Notes: a model not told the origin generated them from the letters alone. DNA of 32,727 nucleotides from Arenimonas sp. GDDSR-1 (GCF_025980345.1 NZ_JAPDUI010000013.1:1-32727); one strand, 5' to 3'; positions 15,761 through 24,001 are shown, numbered from the stretch's first letter. Translations and numbers: made by a program.

Positions 15761-16603
15761 GTGCTGCAGGCGCTGGATGCGCGGTTGTTGGCGGTACCGC
15801 CGCCACTGGAACTGGCCGGTTGGCGCCGGTTGGCGCTGGAATCGGCCTATTTCACGGTCAAGGAAGCGCGTGCCTGTCTGTTCGCCGGATTGTTCTTCGC
15901 CGCCGTGTTCCTGATGCCGCGCGACGGACTGTTCGGCCTGCCACGCTACGACCTGCTTCTGGTGTTCGCACTGGCCGTGCAGGTCTGGATGGTCTGGACG
16001 AAACTGGAAACCGTGGATGAACTCAAGGCCATCTGCCTGTTCCACGCGGTCGGCTTCGCGCTGGAAGCGTTCAAGGTGTCCGGCAGCATCCAGAGCTGGA
16101 GCTATCCGGATTTCGCCTACACCAAAGTGCTGGGCGTGCCGCTGTTTTCCGGCTTCATGTATGCCGCCATCGGCAGCTACATGATCCAGGCCTGGCGACT
16201 GTTCGACCTGCGCATCCGCCACCACCCGCCGTACTGGATGGCGGTGACCGTGGCGCTGCTGATCTACGCCAATTTCTTCACCCACCACTACATCGGCGAT
16301 TACCGCTGGTACCTGGCCGCCTGCGCGCTCGGTCTGTATGCCCGGACGGTGGTGGTGTTCCGGCCGTACGACCGGGACCGGCGCATGCCGCTGCTGCTGG
16401 CCTTCGTGCTGATCGGTTTCTTCATCTGGCTGGCCGAGAACATCAGCACCTTCTACGGCATCTGGAAGTACCCGAATCAGCTCGGCGCCTGGTCGGCCGT
16501 GCATGTCGGCAAGTGGAGTTCCTGGTCGCTGCTGGTGATCATGACCTTCACCATCATCGCCGGCCTGAAGCACATCAAATCGCGCATCCACGTCCCCGAT
16601 TGA
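15761..16603 (+). CDS. DUF817 family integral membrane protein
   Basis: This 280-aa protein has about seven to eight membrane segments. It matches DUF817 (YoaT-like) in length and in conserved blocks: E-A-R-A-C-L-F-A-G near residue 35, V-S-G-S-I-Q-S-W-S-Y-P in the middle, Y-W-M-A-V-T-V-A-L-L-I-Y-A-N-F-F-T-H-H-Y, and W-L-A-E-N-I-S-T-F-Y-G-I-W-x-Y-P. No biochemical role is established for this family. The start is GTG at 15761, 3 nt after the stop of the preceding membrane protein gene, consistent with translational coupling. Confidence 0.9.
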   Translation: MLQALDARLLAVPPPLELAGWRRLALESAYFTVKEARACLFAGLFFAAVFLMPRDGLFGLPRYDLLLVFALAVQVWMVWTKLETVDELKAICLFHAVGFALEAFKVSGSIQSWSYPDFAYTKVLGVPLFSGFMYAAIGSYMIQAWRLFDLRIRHHPPYWMAVTVALLIYANFFTHHYIGDYRWYLAACALGLYARTVVVFRPYDRDRRMPLLLAFVLIGFFIWLAENISTFYGIWKYPNQLGAWSAVHVGKWSSWSLLVIMTFTIIAGLKHIKSRIHVPD

Positions 16604-16646
16604 CCGACTGCAACCTTTTCCGGCGTCAGCGTCTCTATTCCTACAA

Positions 16647-16675
16647 GCCGCCACTTCCGGCGGCGCACTAAGGAG
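16647..16675 (+). promoter_or_regulatory. Leader hairpin next to the ribosome binding site
   Basis: A perfect 6-bp stem, GCCGCC/GGCGGC, with a 6-nt loop (16647-16664), ends six bases before the AAGGAG ribosome binding site (16670-16675) of the following gene. No T-run follows, so it is not a typical terminator for the DUF817 gene. It may affect translation or mRNA stability. Confidence 0.25.
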
Positions 16676-16681
16676 ACTGCC

Positions 16682-17011
16682 ATGGCAGGTGATGTATTCG
16701 TAGTATTGATCATTTTCAGCGCGCTGGTGATGATCGTTAAAGCCAGTGTCGACGCCATCGTACGGGTCAAGGCCCTGAAATCGGTCGATGCCTCGCCCGA
16801 GGTTCTGAAGGCGATCGCCCAGGCCGGCACCCCGTTCCATCTGACCGCCCTGAAGTGGGGTCTGGGCCTGGGCTGTCTGGGCGTCGGCTTCCTGATCATC
16901 GACGCGCTCAATCTGCAGCCGGATCAGCCCAGCACCTGGGGCGTGCTGACCCTGTCGATCGCCACCGGCCTGCTGTCGTTCTACGGCCTGGCCCGTAAAA
17001 ACCTGATGTAA
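16682..17011 (+). CDS. Small membrane protein with three predicted helices
   Basis: This 109-aa protein has hydrophobic segments at about 4-22, 56-77 and 85-104, and a charged stretch between the first two (V-R-V-K-A-L-K-S-V-D-A-S-P-E-V-L-K-A-I). The layout is reminiscent of the DUF6249 group of small membrane proteins, but I am not sure of that. AAGGAG lies six bases before the ATG. It is 78 bp after DUF817 and is followed by a strong terminator, so it ends the rightward group. Confidence 0.75.
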   Translation: MAGDVFVVLIIFSALVMIVKASVDAIVRVKALKSVDASPEVLKAIAQAGTPFHLTALKWGLGLGCLGVGFLIIDALNLQPDQPSTWGVLTLSIATGLLSFYGLARKNLM

Positions 17012-17030
17012 GCAGAACGATGCGCCACAG

Positions 17031-17054
17031 AAAAGGGGCCCGAGGGCCCCTTTT
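17031..17054. terminator. Bidirectional rho-independent terminator
   Basis: A perfect 11-bp inverted repeat, AAAAGGGGCCC and GGGCCCCTTTT, with a 2-nt GA centre has A and T tracts on both sides. It lies between the 109-aa membrane protein gene (+) and the convergent M16 protease gene (-), so it can stop transcription from both directions. Confidence 0.9.
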
Positions 17055-17074
17055 CATTTGGCGGAACTCCGCGC

Positions 17075-19918
17075 TTACTTGACCGGCTTGCCGGTGTTGT
17101 CCAGCACGGTCAGCGGACCGATGTTGAGCGCCGCGATCTTGTCCTTGATCTTGGACAGATCACCGACCACTACCACGGTCAAGGCATCCGGCTGGATGGT
17201 TTTGGCGGCGGCATTGACCTGATCCAGACTCAGACCGGTGATCAGCGCGGCACGCCGGGCCTGGTAATCGTCCGGGCGGTCATAACGCACGATGCCGCCC
17301 ATGGCACCGAGCACGGCGTTGGCGGTTTCGAACGAACCCGGCAGGCCGCGGACTTCACCGGCCTGGATCTTGTTCAGTTCTTCCGCTTTAGCCGGCGCCT
17401 TGCCGGTCGCGTATTCATTCACTTCACGCAGCAGCTCCTGCAGCGATTCGGCGGTTTTGTCGATCTGCACGGCCGCGGAAGCGGTCCACAGACGCTGGCC
17501 CTGGGCGCCGCCGACACCGGAGTACGAACCGTAGGCCCAGTGTTTGTTTTCACGCAGGTTCATGTTCAGACGCGAGCTGAATTCACCGCCGAGAATCGCA
17601 TTGGCGATTTCGAACTGGGTGGCGTTGGCATCACGGCTGGACGGCACCAGCTGGCCGATCAGGATGTTGGCCTGCACGGCGCCGGGCTGGTCGATCAGGA
17701 TGACGCGCTTCTGCTTGGGCAGCGCCACCGGGGTCACGGCAACGGTCGGCTTGGCGGCGGAGGGGGCCTTCCAATCGGCGAATGCGGTTTCCAGTTTCGG
17801 CAGCACTTCCTTCAGCGTGGTATCGCCGACCACCAGCAGGGTGGCGTTGTCCGGACGGATCCAGTCACGGTGCCAGGCCAGCATGTCATCCCGGGTCAAC
17901 GAGGCGATGCTGTCTTCTTCACCCAGACCGCTGGAGGCCACGGCGTACGGATGGCCGAGGCCATACACGGTCTGACGCAGCACGCGGCCACCGATACCGG
18001 CCGGGCGGGCTTTTTCCTGCTTGATCGAGGCGATCCAGGACGCGCGTACGCGGTCGATTTCGGCCTGGTCAAAGCGCGGACGCAGGATCATGTCGGCATA
18101 CAGGGCCAGTGACGGCGCGAGGTTTTCCTTCAGGGCCGAAACATACACGCTGCTGCCGTCGAGGCTGGCACTGGCGCCGATGTTGGCACCCAGCGATTCG
18201 GCGCGGTTGCCGAAGCCGAGGGCATCGTACGTGCCGGCACCTTCATCGAGCATGCCCATGGTGAAATTGGCGATGCCGGCCTTGCGGCCCTGATCGGAGG
18301 CGAAGCCCGCATTCTGGAATTCCATGCTGAACTGAACCACCGGCAGACCCGGGCGTTCGGCCAGGATCACGCGTGTGCCGTTGCTGAGCGTGGCTCGCTG
18401 CAGATCCGGGAATTTCAGGTCCGGGAAGCTGGTGGTTTTCGGCACACCGGCTTTGCGATCAAGATCGGTTTTGACCGTGGTGAATTTCGGATCGGCTTTG
18501 GGCACCACCGCCGGCGCCAGATTGGCGATGGCCGGTGCTTCGACCACCGGCGGACGTTCGCCCGGCACGATGCTCAAGGTGTGGTCGCCGGAAGACAGCC
18601 ACTGGCCGGCCACCGCTTTCAGGCGCTTGGCCGAGGTTTTCTCGATGACCGCGAGGCTGGTGCGGAAGCAGTCGGCCTTGCCGGTGAACACCGCGCACTC
18701 GGCCAGCACATCGGCCTTGCCGCCGAAGCCGCCGATACGCTCGACGCCACGGATGAACCCGGATTTCAGGACGGTCTTGGCCTGCGCCACTTCTTCATCG
18801 GTCGGGCCGTCCTTGATCAGGCGGGCCATTTCCTCGCTGATGGCGGCTTCCACTTTGGCGGCATCGGCACCGGCTTTGACGTCGGCCTGCACGATGAACA
18901 GGCCGCCGAGCTCGGAGCCCCAGGCGAAGGCGGCGACATTGTCGACCAGCTTGTCCTGGAACAGCAGGCGTTTGTCGAGACGCGAGGATTTGCTGCCGCC
19001 GAGCACCTGGGCCAGGATCTGCAGCTGATCGCCGGCATCGTCGCCGACGCCGGGCACGTTCCAGGCGCGGTAGATGCGGGTCTGCGGCACCTTGTCGGTG
19101 ATGGTTTCACGCGTCGATTGCGTACGCTTGGCAATCATGGTCGGCAGTTTGGCGACCGAAGCCGAGGCCGGGATGTCCCCGAAGAAACGGGTGGCTTTTT
19201 CCTTGGCGGTGGCCAGATCGATGTCGCCGGCCAGCACCAGCACGGCGTTGTTCGGGCCGTACCAGCTCTTGAACCAGGCCTTGACGTCATCCAGCGTGGC
19301 GGCGTTCAGATCGTTCATCGAGCCGATGGTGGAGTGGTGATACGGATGATCCTTCGGATAGCTCGCTTTCAGCAGCTGATCGAATACGCGGCCATAGGGC
19401 TGGTTCTCGCCCTGGCGCTTTTCGTTCTGCACCACGCCGCGCTGCTCGTCGAGCGCGGCCTGGTCGATGGCACCGAGCAGATGGCCCATGCGGTCGGACT
19501 CCATGAAGAGGGCCATGTCCAGCGCCGTAGTCGGCACGTTCTGGAAATAGTTGGTGCGGTCGGAATTGGTGGTGCCGTTCTGGTCGGTGGCGCCGGCCAG
19601 CTCGAAGGGCTCGAAGAATTCGCCTTTGTGGTTTTCCGAGCCCTGGAACATCAGATGCTCGAACAGGTGCGCGAAACCGCTGCGGCCCAGGGGCTCGTCC
19701 TTGGAACCGACGTGATACCAGATATTCACCGCCACGATCGGCGCCTTGCGGTCGGTATGTACGATCACACGCAGCCCGTTCGGCAGGGTGAATTCGTCGT
19801 AAGCGATGTCGACCGTGGCGGCACCGGCGGCCTGGGCGGCCGGCATGAAGGCGGGCGTACCGCCGAGCAGGGCAAGGCCGAGAGCGGCCGACAGAAGCGT
19901 TTTGTTTCCGAATCGCAT
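17075..19918 (-). CDS. Secreted M16-family zinc metalloprotease, two-domain
   Basis: This is a 947-aa protein with a signal peptide of about 30 residues ending A-A-Q-A. The N-terminal M16 domain carries the inverted zinc motif H84-L-F-E87-H88; the third ligand is expected about 75 residues later, near E-K-R-Q-G-E-N-Q-P-Y-G. The second M16 repeat (from about residue 500) lacks the zinc motif, as in the pitrilysin-type inactive half. The length fits two-domain bacterial zinc proteases that act on peptides in the periplasm. AAAGGA precedes the ATG. It is divergent from a secreted protein of unknown function across 104 bp. Confidence 0.93.
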   Translation of the reverse strand: MRFGNKTLLSAALGLALLGGTPAFMPAAQAAGAATVDIAYDEFTLPNGLRVIVHTDRKAPIVAVNIWYHVGSKDEPLGRSGFAHLFEHLMFQGSENHKGEFFEPFELAGATDQNGTTNSDRTNYFQNVPTTALDMALFMESDRMGHLLGAIDQAALDEQRGVVQNEKRQGENQPYGRVFDQLLKASYPKDHPYHHSTIGSMNDLNAATLDDVKAWFKSWYGPNNAVLVLAGDIDLATAKEKATRFFGDIPASASVAKLPTMIAKRTQSTRETITDKVPQTRIYRAWNVPGVGDDAGDQLQILAQVLGGSKSSRLDKRLLFQDKLVDNVAAFAWGSELGGLFIVQADVKAGADAAKVEAAISEEMARLIKDGPTDEEVAQAKTVLKSGFIRGVERIGGFGGKADVLAECAVFTGKADCFRTSLAVIEKTSAKRLKAVAGQWLSSGDHTLSIVPGERPPVVEAPAIANLAPAVVPKADPKFTTVKTDLDRKAGVPKTTSFPDLKFPDLQRATLSNGTRVILAERPGLPVVQFSMEFQNAGFASDQGRKAGIANFTMGMLDEGAGTYDALGFGNRAESLGANIGASASLDGSSVYVSALKENLAPSLALYADMILRPRFDQAEIDRVRASWIASIKQEKARPAGIGGRVLRQTVYGLGHPYAVASSGLGEEDSIASLTRDDMLAWHRDWIRPDNATLLVVGDTTLKEVLPKLETAFADWKAPSAAKPTVAVTPVALPKQKRVILIDQPGAVQANILIGQLVPSSRDANATQFEIANAILGGEFSSRLNMNLRENKHWAYGSYSGVGGAQGQRLWTASAAVQIDKTAESLQELLREVNEYATGKAPAKAEELNKIQAGEVRGLPGSFETANAVLGAMGGIVRYDRPDDYQARRAALITGLSLDQVNAAAKTIQPDALTVVVVGDLSKIKDKIAALNIGPLTVLDNTGKPVK

Positions 19919-19960
19919 GGGCGGGGTTCCTTTGGAGTGAATCGCTAATGGTAATGGAAT

Positions 19961-19989
19961 TTGACGGCACCTACACTAGGCCATATGTC
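19961..19989 (+). promoter_or_regulatory. Putative promoter of the 257-aa secreted protein gene
   Basis: A TTGACG box (19961-19966) and a weak -10 box TATGTC (19984-19989) are separated by 17 bp, giving a start near 19996, about 27 nt before the ATG. The region is also the upstream side of the M16 protease gene, for which no clear promoter was found. Confidence 0.3.
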
Positions 19990-20022
19990 ATAGTCACGGC
20001 GTGAAGTCCGGAGCAAGACCTG

Positions 20023-20796
20023 ATGCCGCGTTCCACGATCGTTCTGTTATTGCTGGCAATCTCCGGCGCCGCAACGGCGGCGGAGTCGGTGCGTTACGAG
20101 CAGGGGCTGGCCTGGGACCTGCAGAAAAAGCGCCTGCTGTACACCGAATCGCACTGGAGCCGGTTCGAGAACAATCTGCTGTCCGAACGCACCGTGCTGT
20201 ACCGCTGCGCCGACGGCACACCCTTTGCCCGCAAGGTCATTTCCTACGCCCCCTCGCGTCTGGCACCGGCTTTCGACTTCAAGGACGCCCGCCTCGGTTA
20301 CCGGGAAGGCCTGCGCTGGAAAAACGGCCGGGCCAGCGTCTGGTTCGACGGCAGCGGCGGCTACCGGGAACGGCAGCTGCAGAACAGCCCTGACCTGGTC
20401 GCCGATGCCGGTTTCGACGGCTTCATCCGCAGCCGCTGGCCGCAGCTGCTCGGCGACCGCCGCCAGCAGCTGCAGTTCGCGGTGCCGTCGCGGCTGGACA
20501 GCTACGGCTTCCATCTGCAACGCATCGGTGCCGCGGTTTACCGGGAACAGGCGGCGCAGATTTTCCGGCTCGGGCTTGACGGCTGGCTGGGCCTGGTCGC
20601 ACCGGACATCGAAGTGACCTACAGCAGCAACGGCAGCCGGCTGCTGCGTTTCAAGGGCTTGAGCAACATCCGCGACGATGACGGCGGCGCCACGGTGAAG
20701 GCGCTGATCGAGTTCCCGCTGACCGACCGCGAAGTGCCGGCCGCCGAAAAAAACCGGGCACAGGCGGTTTTGCTAAAATCCTGCCAACTCAGCTGA
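20023..20796 (+). CDS. Secreted protein of unknown function
   Basis: This 257-aa protein has a signal peptide ending at A-T-A-A (about residue 20). The mature part is rich in aromatic and charged residues with alternating strand-like segments (V-R-Y-E-Q-G-L-A-W, then L-G-Y-R-E-G-L-R-W, and I-E-V-T-Y-S-S-N-G-S-R-L-L-R-F). This suggests a mostly beta-sheet periplasmic protein. No family is recognised with confidence; a DUF3108-like fold is possible. A GGAG site precedes the ATG. The next gene, trmL, begins 14 nt after its stop, probably from its own promoter within this gene's 3' end. Confidence 0.8.
   Translation: MPRSTIVLLLLAISGAATAAESVRYEQGLAWDLQKKRLLYTESHWSRFENNLLSERTVLYRCADGTPFARKVISYAPSRLAPAFDFKDARLGYREGLRWKNGRASVWFDGSGGYRERQLQNSPDLVADAGFDGFIRSRWPQLLGDRRQQLQFAVPSRLDSYGFHLQRIGAAVYREQAAQIFRLGLDGWLGLVAPDIEVTYSSNGSRLLRFKGLSNIRDDDGGATVKALIEFPLTDREVPAAEKNRAQAVLLKSCQLS
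20771..20779 (+). promoter_or_regulatory. Extended -10 element before trmL
   Basis: The sequence TGC-TAAAAT is an extended -10 box within the last codons of the upstream gene. It predicts a start near 20786, about 25 nt before the chosen trmL start. No matching -35 box was found. Confidence 0.35.
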
Positions 20797-20810
20797 TTTT
20801 GGAACACATC

Positions 20811-21266
20811 GTGATCGATGTGATTTTGTTCGAACCGGAAATTCCCCAGAACACCGGCAACATCATCCGCCTTTGTGCCAACACCGGCGCTAGGCTGCAC
20901 CTGGTCGAACCGCTCGGCTTCGTCTGGGACGATGCCCGGGTCAAACGCGCCGGCCTGGATTACCACGAGTTCGCCGAGGTCCGCCGGCATGCCGACTATG
21001 CCGCCTGCCTGACGCATCTGCAACAGCCGCGCGTGTTCGCGTTCAGTTCGAAAGCGCAGACGCGCTTCGATGCCCCGCATTTCCGGGCCGGCGATGCCCT
21101 GCTGTTCGGCCCCGAAACCCGCGGCCTGCCGGCGGCGGTGCTGGACGGTCTGCCCGAGGCGCAACGACTGCGCTTGCCGATGCGGCCGGGTCAGCGTAGT
21201 CTGAATCTGTCGAATGCCGTTGCCGTGGCGGTGTTCGAGGTCTGGCGCCAGCTCGGCTACGCCTGA
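20811..21266 (+). CDS. trmL: tRNA (cytidine(34)-2'-O)-methyltransferase
   Basis: This 151-aa SPOUT-class enzyme methylates the 2'-O of the wobble nucleotide (C or U 34) of tRNA-Leu isoacceptors, using S-adenosylmethionine. Diagnostic blocks are E-P-E-I-P-Q-N-T-G-N-I-I-R-L near the start, F-G-P-E-T-R-G-L-P in the middle, and P-M-R-P-G-Q-R-S-L-N-L-S-N-A-V-A-V at the knot. The GTG at 20811 gives an N-terminus matching E. coli TrmL (157 aa), with GGAAC upstream. A TTG at 20799 would add four residues and is less likely. Confidence 0.95.
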   Translation: MIDVILFEPEIPQNTGNIIRLCANTGARLHLVEPLGFVWDDARVKRAGLDYHEFAEVRRHADYAACLTHLQQPRVFAFSSKAQTRFDAPHFRAGDALLFGPETRGLPAAVLDGLPEAQRLRLPMRPGQRSLNLSNAVAVAVFEVWRQLGYA

Positions 21267-21298
21267 CACGCACGGCGGTATTGCCCCAGGAGATCGCC

Positions 21299-21634
21299 AT
21301 GAGCGAAAAAGACAGTAACGCGTTGCTGGCCCTGCTGGCCGGCGTCGCCATCGGCGCCGGACTCGGCATCCTGTTCGCGCCCGACAGCGGCCGCAAGACC
21401 CGCGAGAAGCTCAAGAACGGCGTCGACGAACTCGGCGATGAGCTGCAGGAGCAGCTGCAGGCGCTGAGCCGCAAGGTACAGACCGCGGTCGGCGACAAGA
21501 CCCAGCAGATCGAACACGCCATCGACGGCCTGGCCGAGCAGGCCGGCGCCGAATCGGAAGCGGTCATCGAAAAACTCGAAGCACGCCTCGAGCAGCTGAA
21601 AGCACGCATCCGCCAGGGCCGCGGCACGCCATGA
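21299..21634 (+). CDS. YtxH domain protein
   Basis: This is a 111-aa protein with one N-terminal membrane segment (about 8-26) followed at once by L-F-A-P-D-S-G-R-K-T-R-E-K-L. That is the YtxH/GvpP signature. The rest is a long amphipathic helix, probably a coiled coil (L-Q-E-Q-L-Q-A-L-S-R-K-V and E-K-L-E-A-R-L-E-Q-L-K). YtxH proteins are general-stress-type membrane proteins of unknown mechanism. The ATG at 21299 follows AGGAG. It overlaps the next gene by 4 nt and forms a coupled trio with the two genes downstream. Confidence 0.88.
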   Translation: MSEKDSNALLALLAGVAIGAGLGILFAPDSGRKTREKLKNGVDELGDELQEQLQALSRKVQTAVGDKTQQIEHAIDGLAEQAGAESEAVIEKLEARLEQLKARIRQGRGTP

Positions 21635-21978
21635 GCGCGCTTCGGGAAAACGCCGAAGACCTGCGCGCCAGCGTGGAAGCCCTGCTGGAGAACCAGGCCG
21701 CCTATTACAAGCTCTGGTCGTTCAAAGTCGGCATGAAATCGCTGACCCTGCTGATCCAGCTGACCCTGTTCACCCTGTTCGGGCTGATGGCGCTGTTGTT
21801 CCTGTCGACCGCCGCCGCCTTCGCGCTCGGCGATGCGCTCGGCTCGGCCACGAAAGGCTTTCTGCTCATCGGCGGGTTCTACGCGGTGTTGCTGATTGCC
21901 GTTTATCTGCTGCGTGATCAGATCAACCGGCCGATCCTGCGCCGCTTCTCCGACATTTTCTTCGCGGAGGGACCATGA
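21631..21978 (+). CDS. Holin-like / YqjE-type membrane protein
   Basis: This 115-aa protein has a charged N-terminal helix (E-N-A-E-D-L-R-A-S-V-E-A-L-L-E). Two long hydrophobic stretches follow (about 38-68 and 73-95), then a basic tail. The layout matches the phage-holin-superfamily / YqjE group, which despite the name is mostly chromosomal and stress-linked. There is no lysis gene nearby, so a phage origin is not suggested. Its ATG overlaps the YtxH stop and its stop overlaps the next start, each by 4 nt (ATGA). Confidence 0.8.
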   Translation: MSALRENAEDLRASVEALLENQAAYYKLWSFKVGMKSLTLLIQLTLFTLFGLMALLFLSTAAAFALGDALGSATKGFLLIGGFYAVLLIAVYLLRDQINRPILRRFSDIFFAEGP

Positions 21979-22211
21979 CCCGGAAAACCTACAGCTCGTT
22001 CGAACAGATCGACCAGGAACTGGAAATCCTGGCGCTGGAAAAGGAATTGCGGCAGATCCAGCTGCGCCAGGCCGCCGGCAAAGCCGCCGAAGCGCTCAAG
22101 CCCGGCAACCTGTTGATGGAATCACTGGGCCCGGTCGGCGGCATGGTCCGCAATTCCGGCGCGGTGCAGAAAGTCCTCATGATGTGGCTTGCACGCCGGC
22201 TGCTGAAATAA
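21975..22211 (+). CDS. DUF6327-like small protein
   Basis: This 78-aa protein begins K-T-Y-S-S-F-E-Q-I-D-Q-E-L-E-I-L-A-L-E-K, which resembles the DUF6327 pattern (Y-S-S-F-x-x-I-D-x-D-L-E-I-L-x-x-E). A short helical region and a C-terminal M-W-L-A-R-R-L-L-K follow. No catalytic residues are evident. The same three partners (YtxH, holin-like, DUF6327) occur together in other bacteria, so a common membrane-associated role is likely. Its start overlaps the preceding gene by 4 nt. No terminator is seen after it. Confidence 0.75.
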   Translation: MTRKTYSSFEQIDQELEILALEKELRQIQLRQAAGKAAEALKPGNLLMESLGPVGGMVRNSGAVQKVLMMWLARRLLK

Positions 22212-22289
22212 TCGCCTGAACGGAACATTAACAAAACCGCGCGACGGGCGAACTTCCGTGACTTAAGACACTCCAAGCTGGGCGTCTGC

Positions 22290-22320
22290 GAAATGCAGAA
22301 TGAAATGCACTGTGCATTTC
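22290..22320. promoter_or_regulatory. Perfect palindrome (operator candidate) upstream of the Ax21-like gene
   Basis: GAAATGCAC-T-GTGCATTTC (22302-22320) is a perfect 9-bp inverted repeat around one base. A third half-site, GAAATGCAG (22290-22298), lies 12 bp upstream in direct orientation. The palindrome ends 28 bp before the start codon, so a bound protein would block or guide transcription, or the RNA would form a hairpin just before the ribosome binding site (GGAG). Confidence 0.45.
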
Positions 22321-22348
22321 CGCATCAGTCAATCACTTTGGAGTATCT

Positions 22349-22918
22349 ATGAAACGTACCGTATTGGCCCTCGCCCTGACCGCCGCCGCTTTTTCCGCCC
22401 AGGCTTCCGACCTGGACTACAGCTATGTCGAAGGCGCTTACAGCAAGCTCGATGTCGGCCCGGGCAATCTCGATGGCTTTTCGATCGACGGCTCGTTGAA
22501 GTTCAATGACAGCTTCTACGGCTTCGCCGGCTACCAGAAGAACGACCAGAGCGGCATCAGCCTTGATGAATACAACATCGGCGCCGGTTTCCGCAAAGCC
22601 ATCAACGACAAGACCGACTGGGTCAGCGAACTGTCGTACATCCGCGACAGCGGCAACATCGCCAACAGCCTGATCAAAGTCGATGACAACGGCTACCGCA
22701 TCGCCACCGGCGTGCGCAGCATGGTCAGCGACAAATTCGAACTCAACGGCAAGGTCAACTACACCGATGCCGGCGATTTCGGCGACGGTTTCGGCGTCGG
22801 CATCGGCGCCGTGTACCACGTCAACGACAGCTTCGGCATCACCGCCGGCTACGACTATGCCGACCGCAGCGGCAGCGACCTGAACGGTTGGAATCTGGGC
22901 GCCCGCTTCAGCTTCTAA
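22349..22918 (+). CDS. Ax21-like outer-membrane beta-barrel protein
   Basis: This is a 189-aa protein with a signal peptide of about 19 residues (ending S-A-Q-A). The mature part is a series of amphipathic strands alternating with G-, N- and D-rich turns and ends in R-F-S-F, the C-terminal Phe typical of outer-membrane barrels. The N-terminus (L-D-Y-S-Y-V-E-G-A-Y-S) and strand spacing resemble the Xanthomonadaceae Ax21 family, small barrel proteins once proposed as quorum signals. About eight strands are expected. A palindrome lies upstream and a strong terminator downstream, so it is probably monocistronic. Confidence 0.8.
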   Translation: MKRTVLALALTAAAFSAQASDLDYSYVEGAYSKLDVGPGNLDGFSIDGSLKFNDSFYGFAGYQKNDQSGISLDEYNIGAGFRKAINDKTDWVSELSYIRDSGNIANSLIKVDDNGYRIATGVRSMVSDKFELNGKVNYTDAGDFGDGFGVGIGAVYHVNDSFGITAGYDYADRSGSDLNGWNLGARFSF

Positions 22919-22938
22919 TCGCGCAACACGTACCAAGT

Positions 22939-22966
22939 AAAAACCCCGCTTCGGCGGGGTTTTTTT
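22939..22966. terminator. Bidirectional rho-independent terminator
   Basis: AAAAACCCCGC and GCGGGGTTTTT form an 11-bp stem around a TTCG tetraloop, followed by further T residues. It separates the Ax21-like gene (+) from the convergent gpsA (-), whose stop lies 3 nt beyond. Confidence 0.93.
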
Positions 22967-22969
22967 GCA

Positions 22970-23992
22970 TCAGTCGAACAGGCCCTGCGGATATTCGGGC
23001 TTCTGCTCGCGCGACAGCAGCAGCTTCAGACCCTCCTGCGGGGTGATTTCCTCGTGCAGCACGCGCCGCACCAGGGCGGAAATCGGCAGATCGATGTCAA
23101 AACGCTCGGACAGGCGCATCACTTCATCGCAGGTCTGGATCGATTCCACCACCTGGCCGATCGAGGCCACGGCTTCGCGGATCGACTGGCCCCGCCCCAG
23201 CGCCAGGCCCAGACGGCGGTTGCGCGACAGATCGCCGGTGCAGGTCAGCACCAGATCGCCCAGTCCGGCCAGACCCATCAGGGTTTCGGCGCGGCCACCG
23301 AGCGCGTGGTTCAGACGCAGCATCTCGTTCAGTCCGCGGGTAATCAGACCGGCGCGGGCGTTCAAGCCCAAAGCCATGCCATCGGCGACGCCGGTGGCCA
23401 CGGCCAGGACGTTCTTCATCGCGCCGCCGAGTTCGGCGCCGAGCATGTCGTTGCCGGTGTAGGCCCGGAAGGTCGGGCCATGCAGGGCTTCGGCCACGGT
23501 CTGGGCGAACTCGGGATCTTCGGAATGCACGGTCACCGCGGTCGGCAGGCCCTGCGTGACTTCCTTGGCAAACGACGGGCCGGTGACCACGGCCAGCGCG
23601 GCATCGGCGCCGAGGATGTCGCCGGCGACTTCGTGCAGAAAACGCCCCGAGCCGGGCTCGAAGCCCTTGGTCGCCCAGGATACGCCGACGCCGGCTTTAC
23701 GGTGCGGCGCTAGGGCATGCACGGTTTCGGTGAAGGCATGGCTGGGCGTCACCACCAGAATGAAATCGGCACCGCGTACGGTATGCGCCAGATCGGTGCT
23801 GGCCTGCAGGTTCGCCGGCAAAGCAATACCCGGCAGATACCGGGTATTTTCATGCAGCGTATTGATGGCTTCGACCTGGGCCGCATTGCGGCCCCAGACC
23901 GTGGTCCGGTGGCCGTTGCGCGCCAGAAGCGCCGCGAGCGCGGTGCCCCATGAACCGGCACCCAGAACCGCCACCTGCATCGGCGCGTTCAT
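22970..23992 (-). CDS. gpsA: Glycerol-3-phosphate dehydrogenase [NAD(P)+]
   Basis: This 340-aa cytosolic enzyme reduces dihydroxyacetone phosphate to sn-glycerol 3-phosphate for phospholipid synthesis. The dinucleotide-binding motif L-G-A-G-S-W-G-T-A is at about residues 10-18. The substrate region shows G-P-S-F-A-K-E-V and the catalytic lysine segment [11 protein letters not shown], and G-L-A-G-L-G-D-L follows. Length and order are normal. It starts 9 nt after the secB stop, and the secB-gpsA order is the same as in E. coli, so the two are co-transcribed. Confidence 0.96.
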   Translation of the reverse strand: MNAPMQVAVLGAGSWGTALAALLARNGHRTTVWGRNAAQVEAINTLHENTRYLPGIALPANLQASTDLAHTVRGADFILVVTPSHAFTETVHALAPHRKAGVGVSWATKGFEPGSGRFLHEVAGDILGADAALAVVTGPSFAKEVTQGLPTAVTVHSEDPEFAQTVAEALHGPTFRAYTGNDMLGAELGGAMKNVLAVATGVADGMALGLNARAGLITRGLNEMLRLNHALGGRAETLMGLAGLGDLVLTCTGDLSRNRRLGLALGRGQSIREAVASIGQVVESIQTCDEVMRLSERFDIDLPISALVRRVLHEEITPQEGLKLLLSREQKPEYPQGLFD

Positions 23993-24001
23993 GGCAGTCG
24001 C

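Noticed and set aside
15284-16840. Long minus-strand open frame antisense to DUF817 and its neighbours
   Set aside because: It is rich in Q, H, R and G, has no domain, and lies opposite clear membrane proteins with ribosome binding sites.
21631-21978. Holin-like gene as evidence of a prophage
   Set aside because: No endolysin, capsid, integrase or other phage gene is nearby, and the gene sits in a coupled stress-type trio with normal composition.
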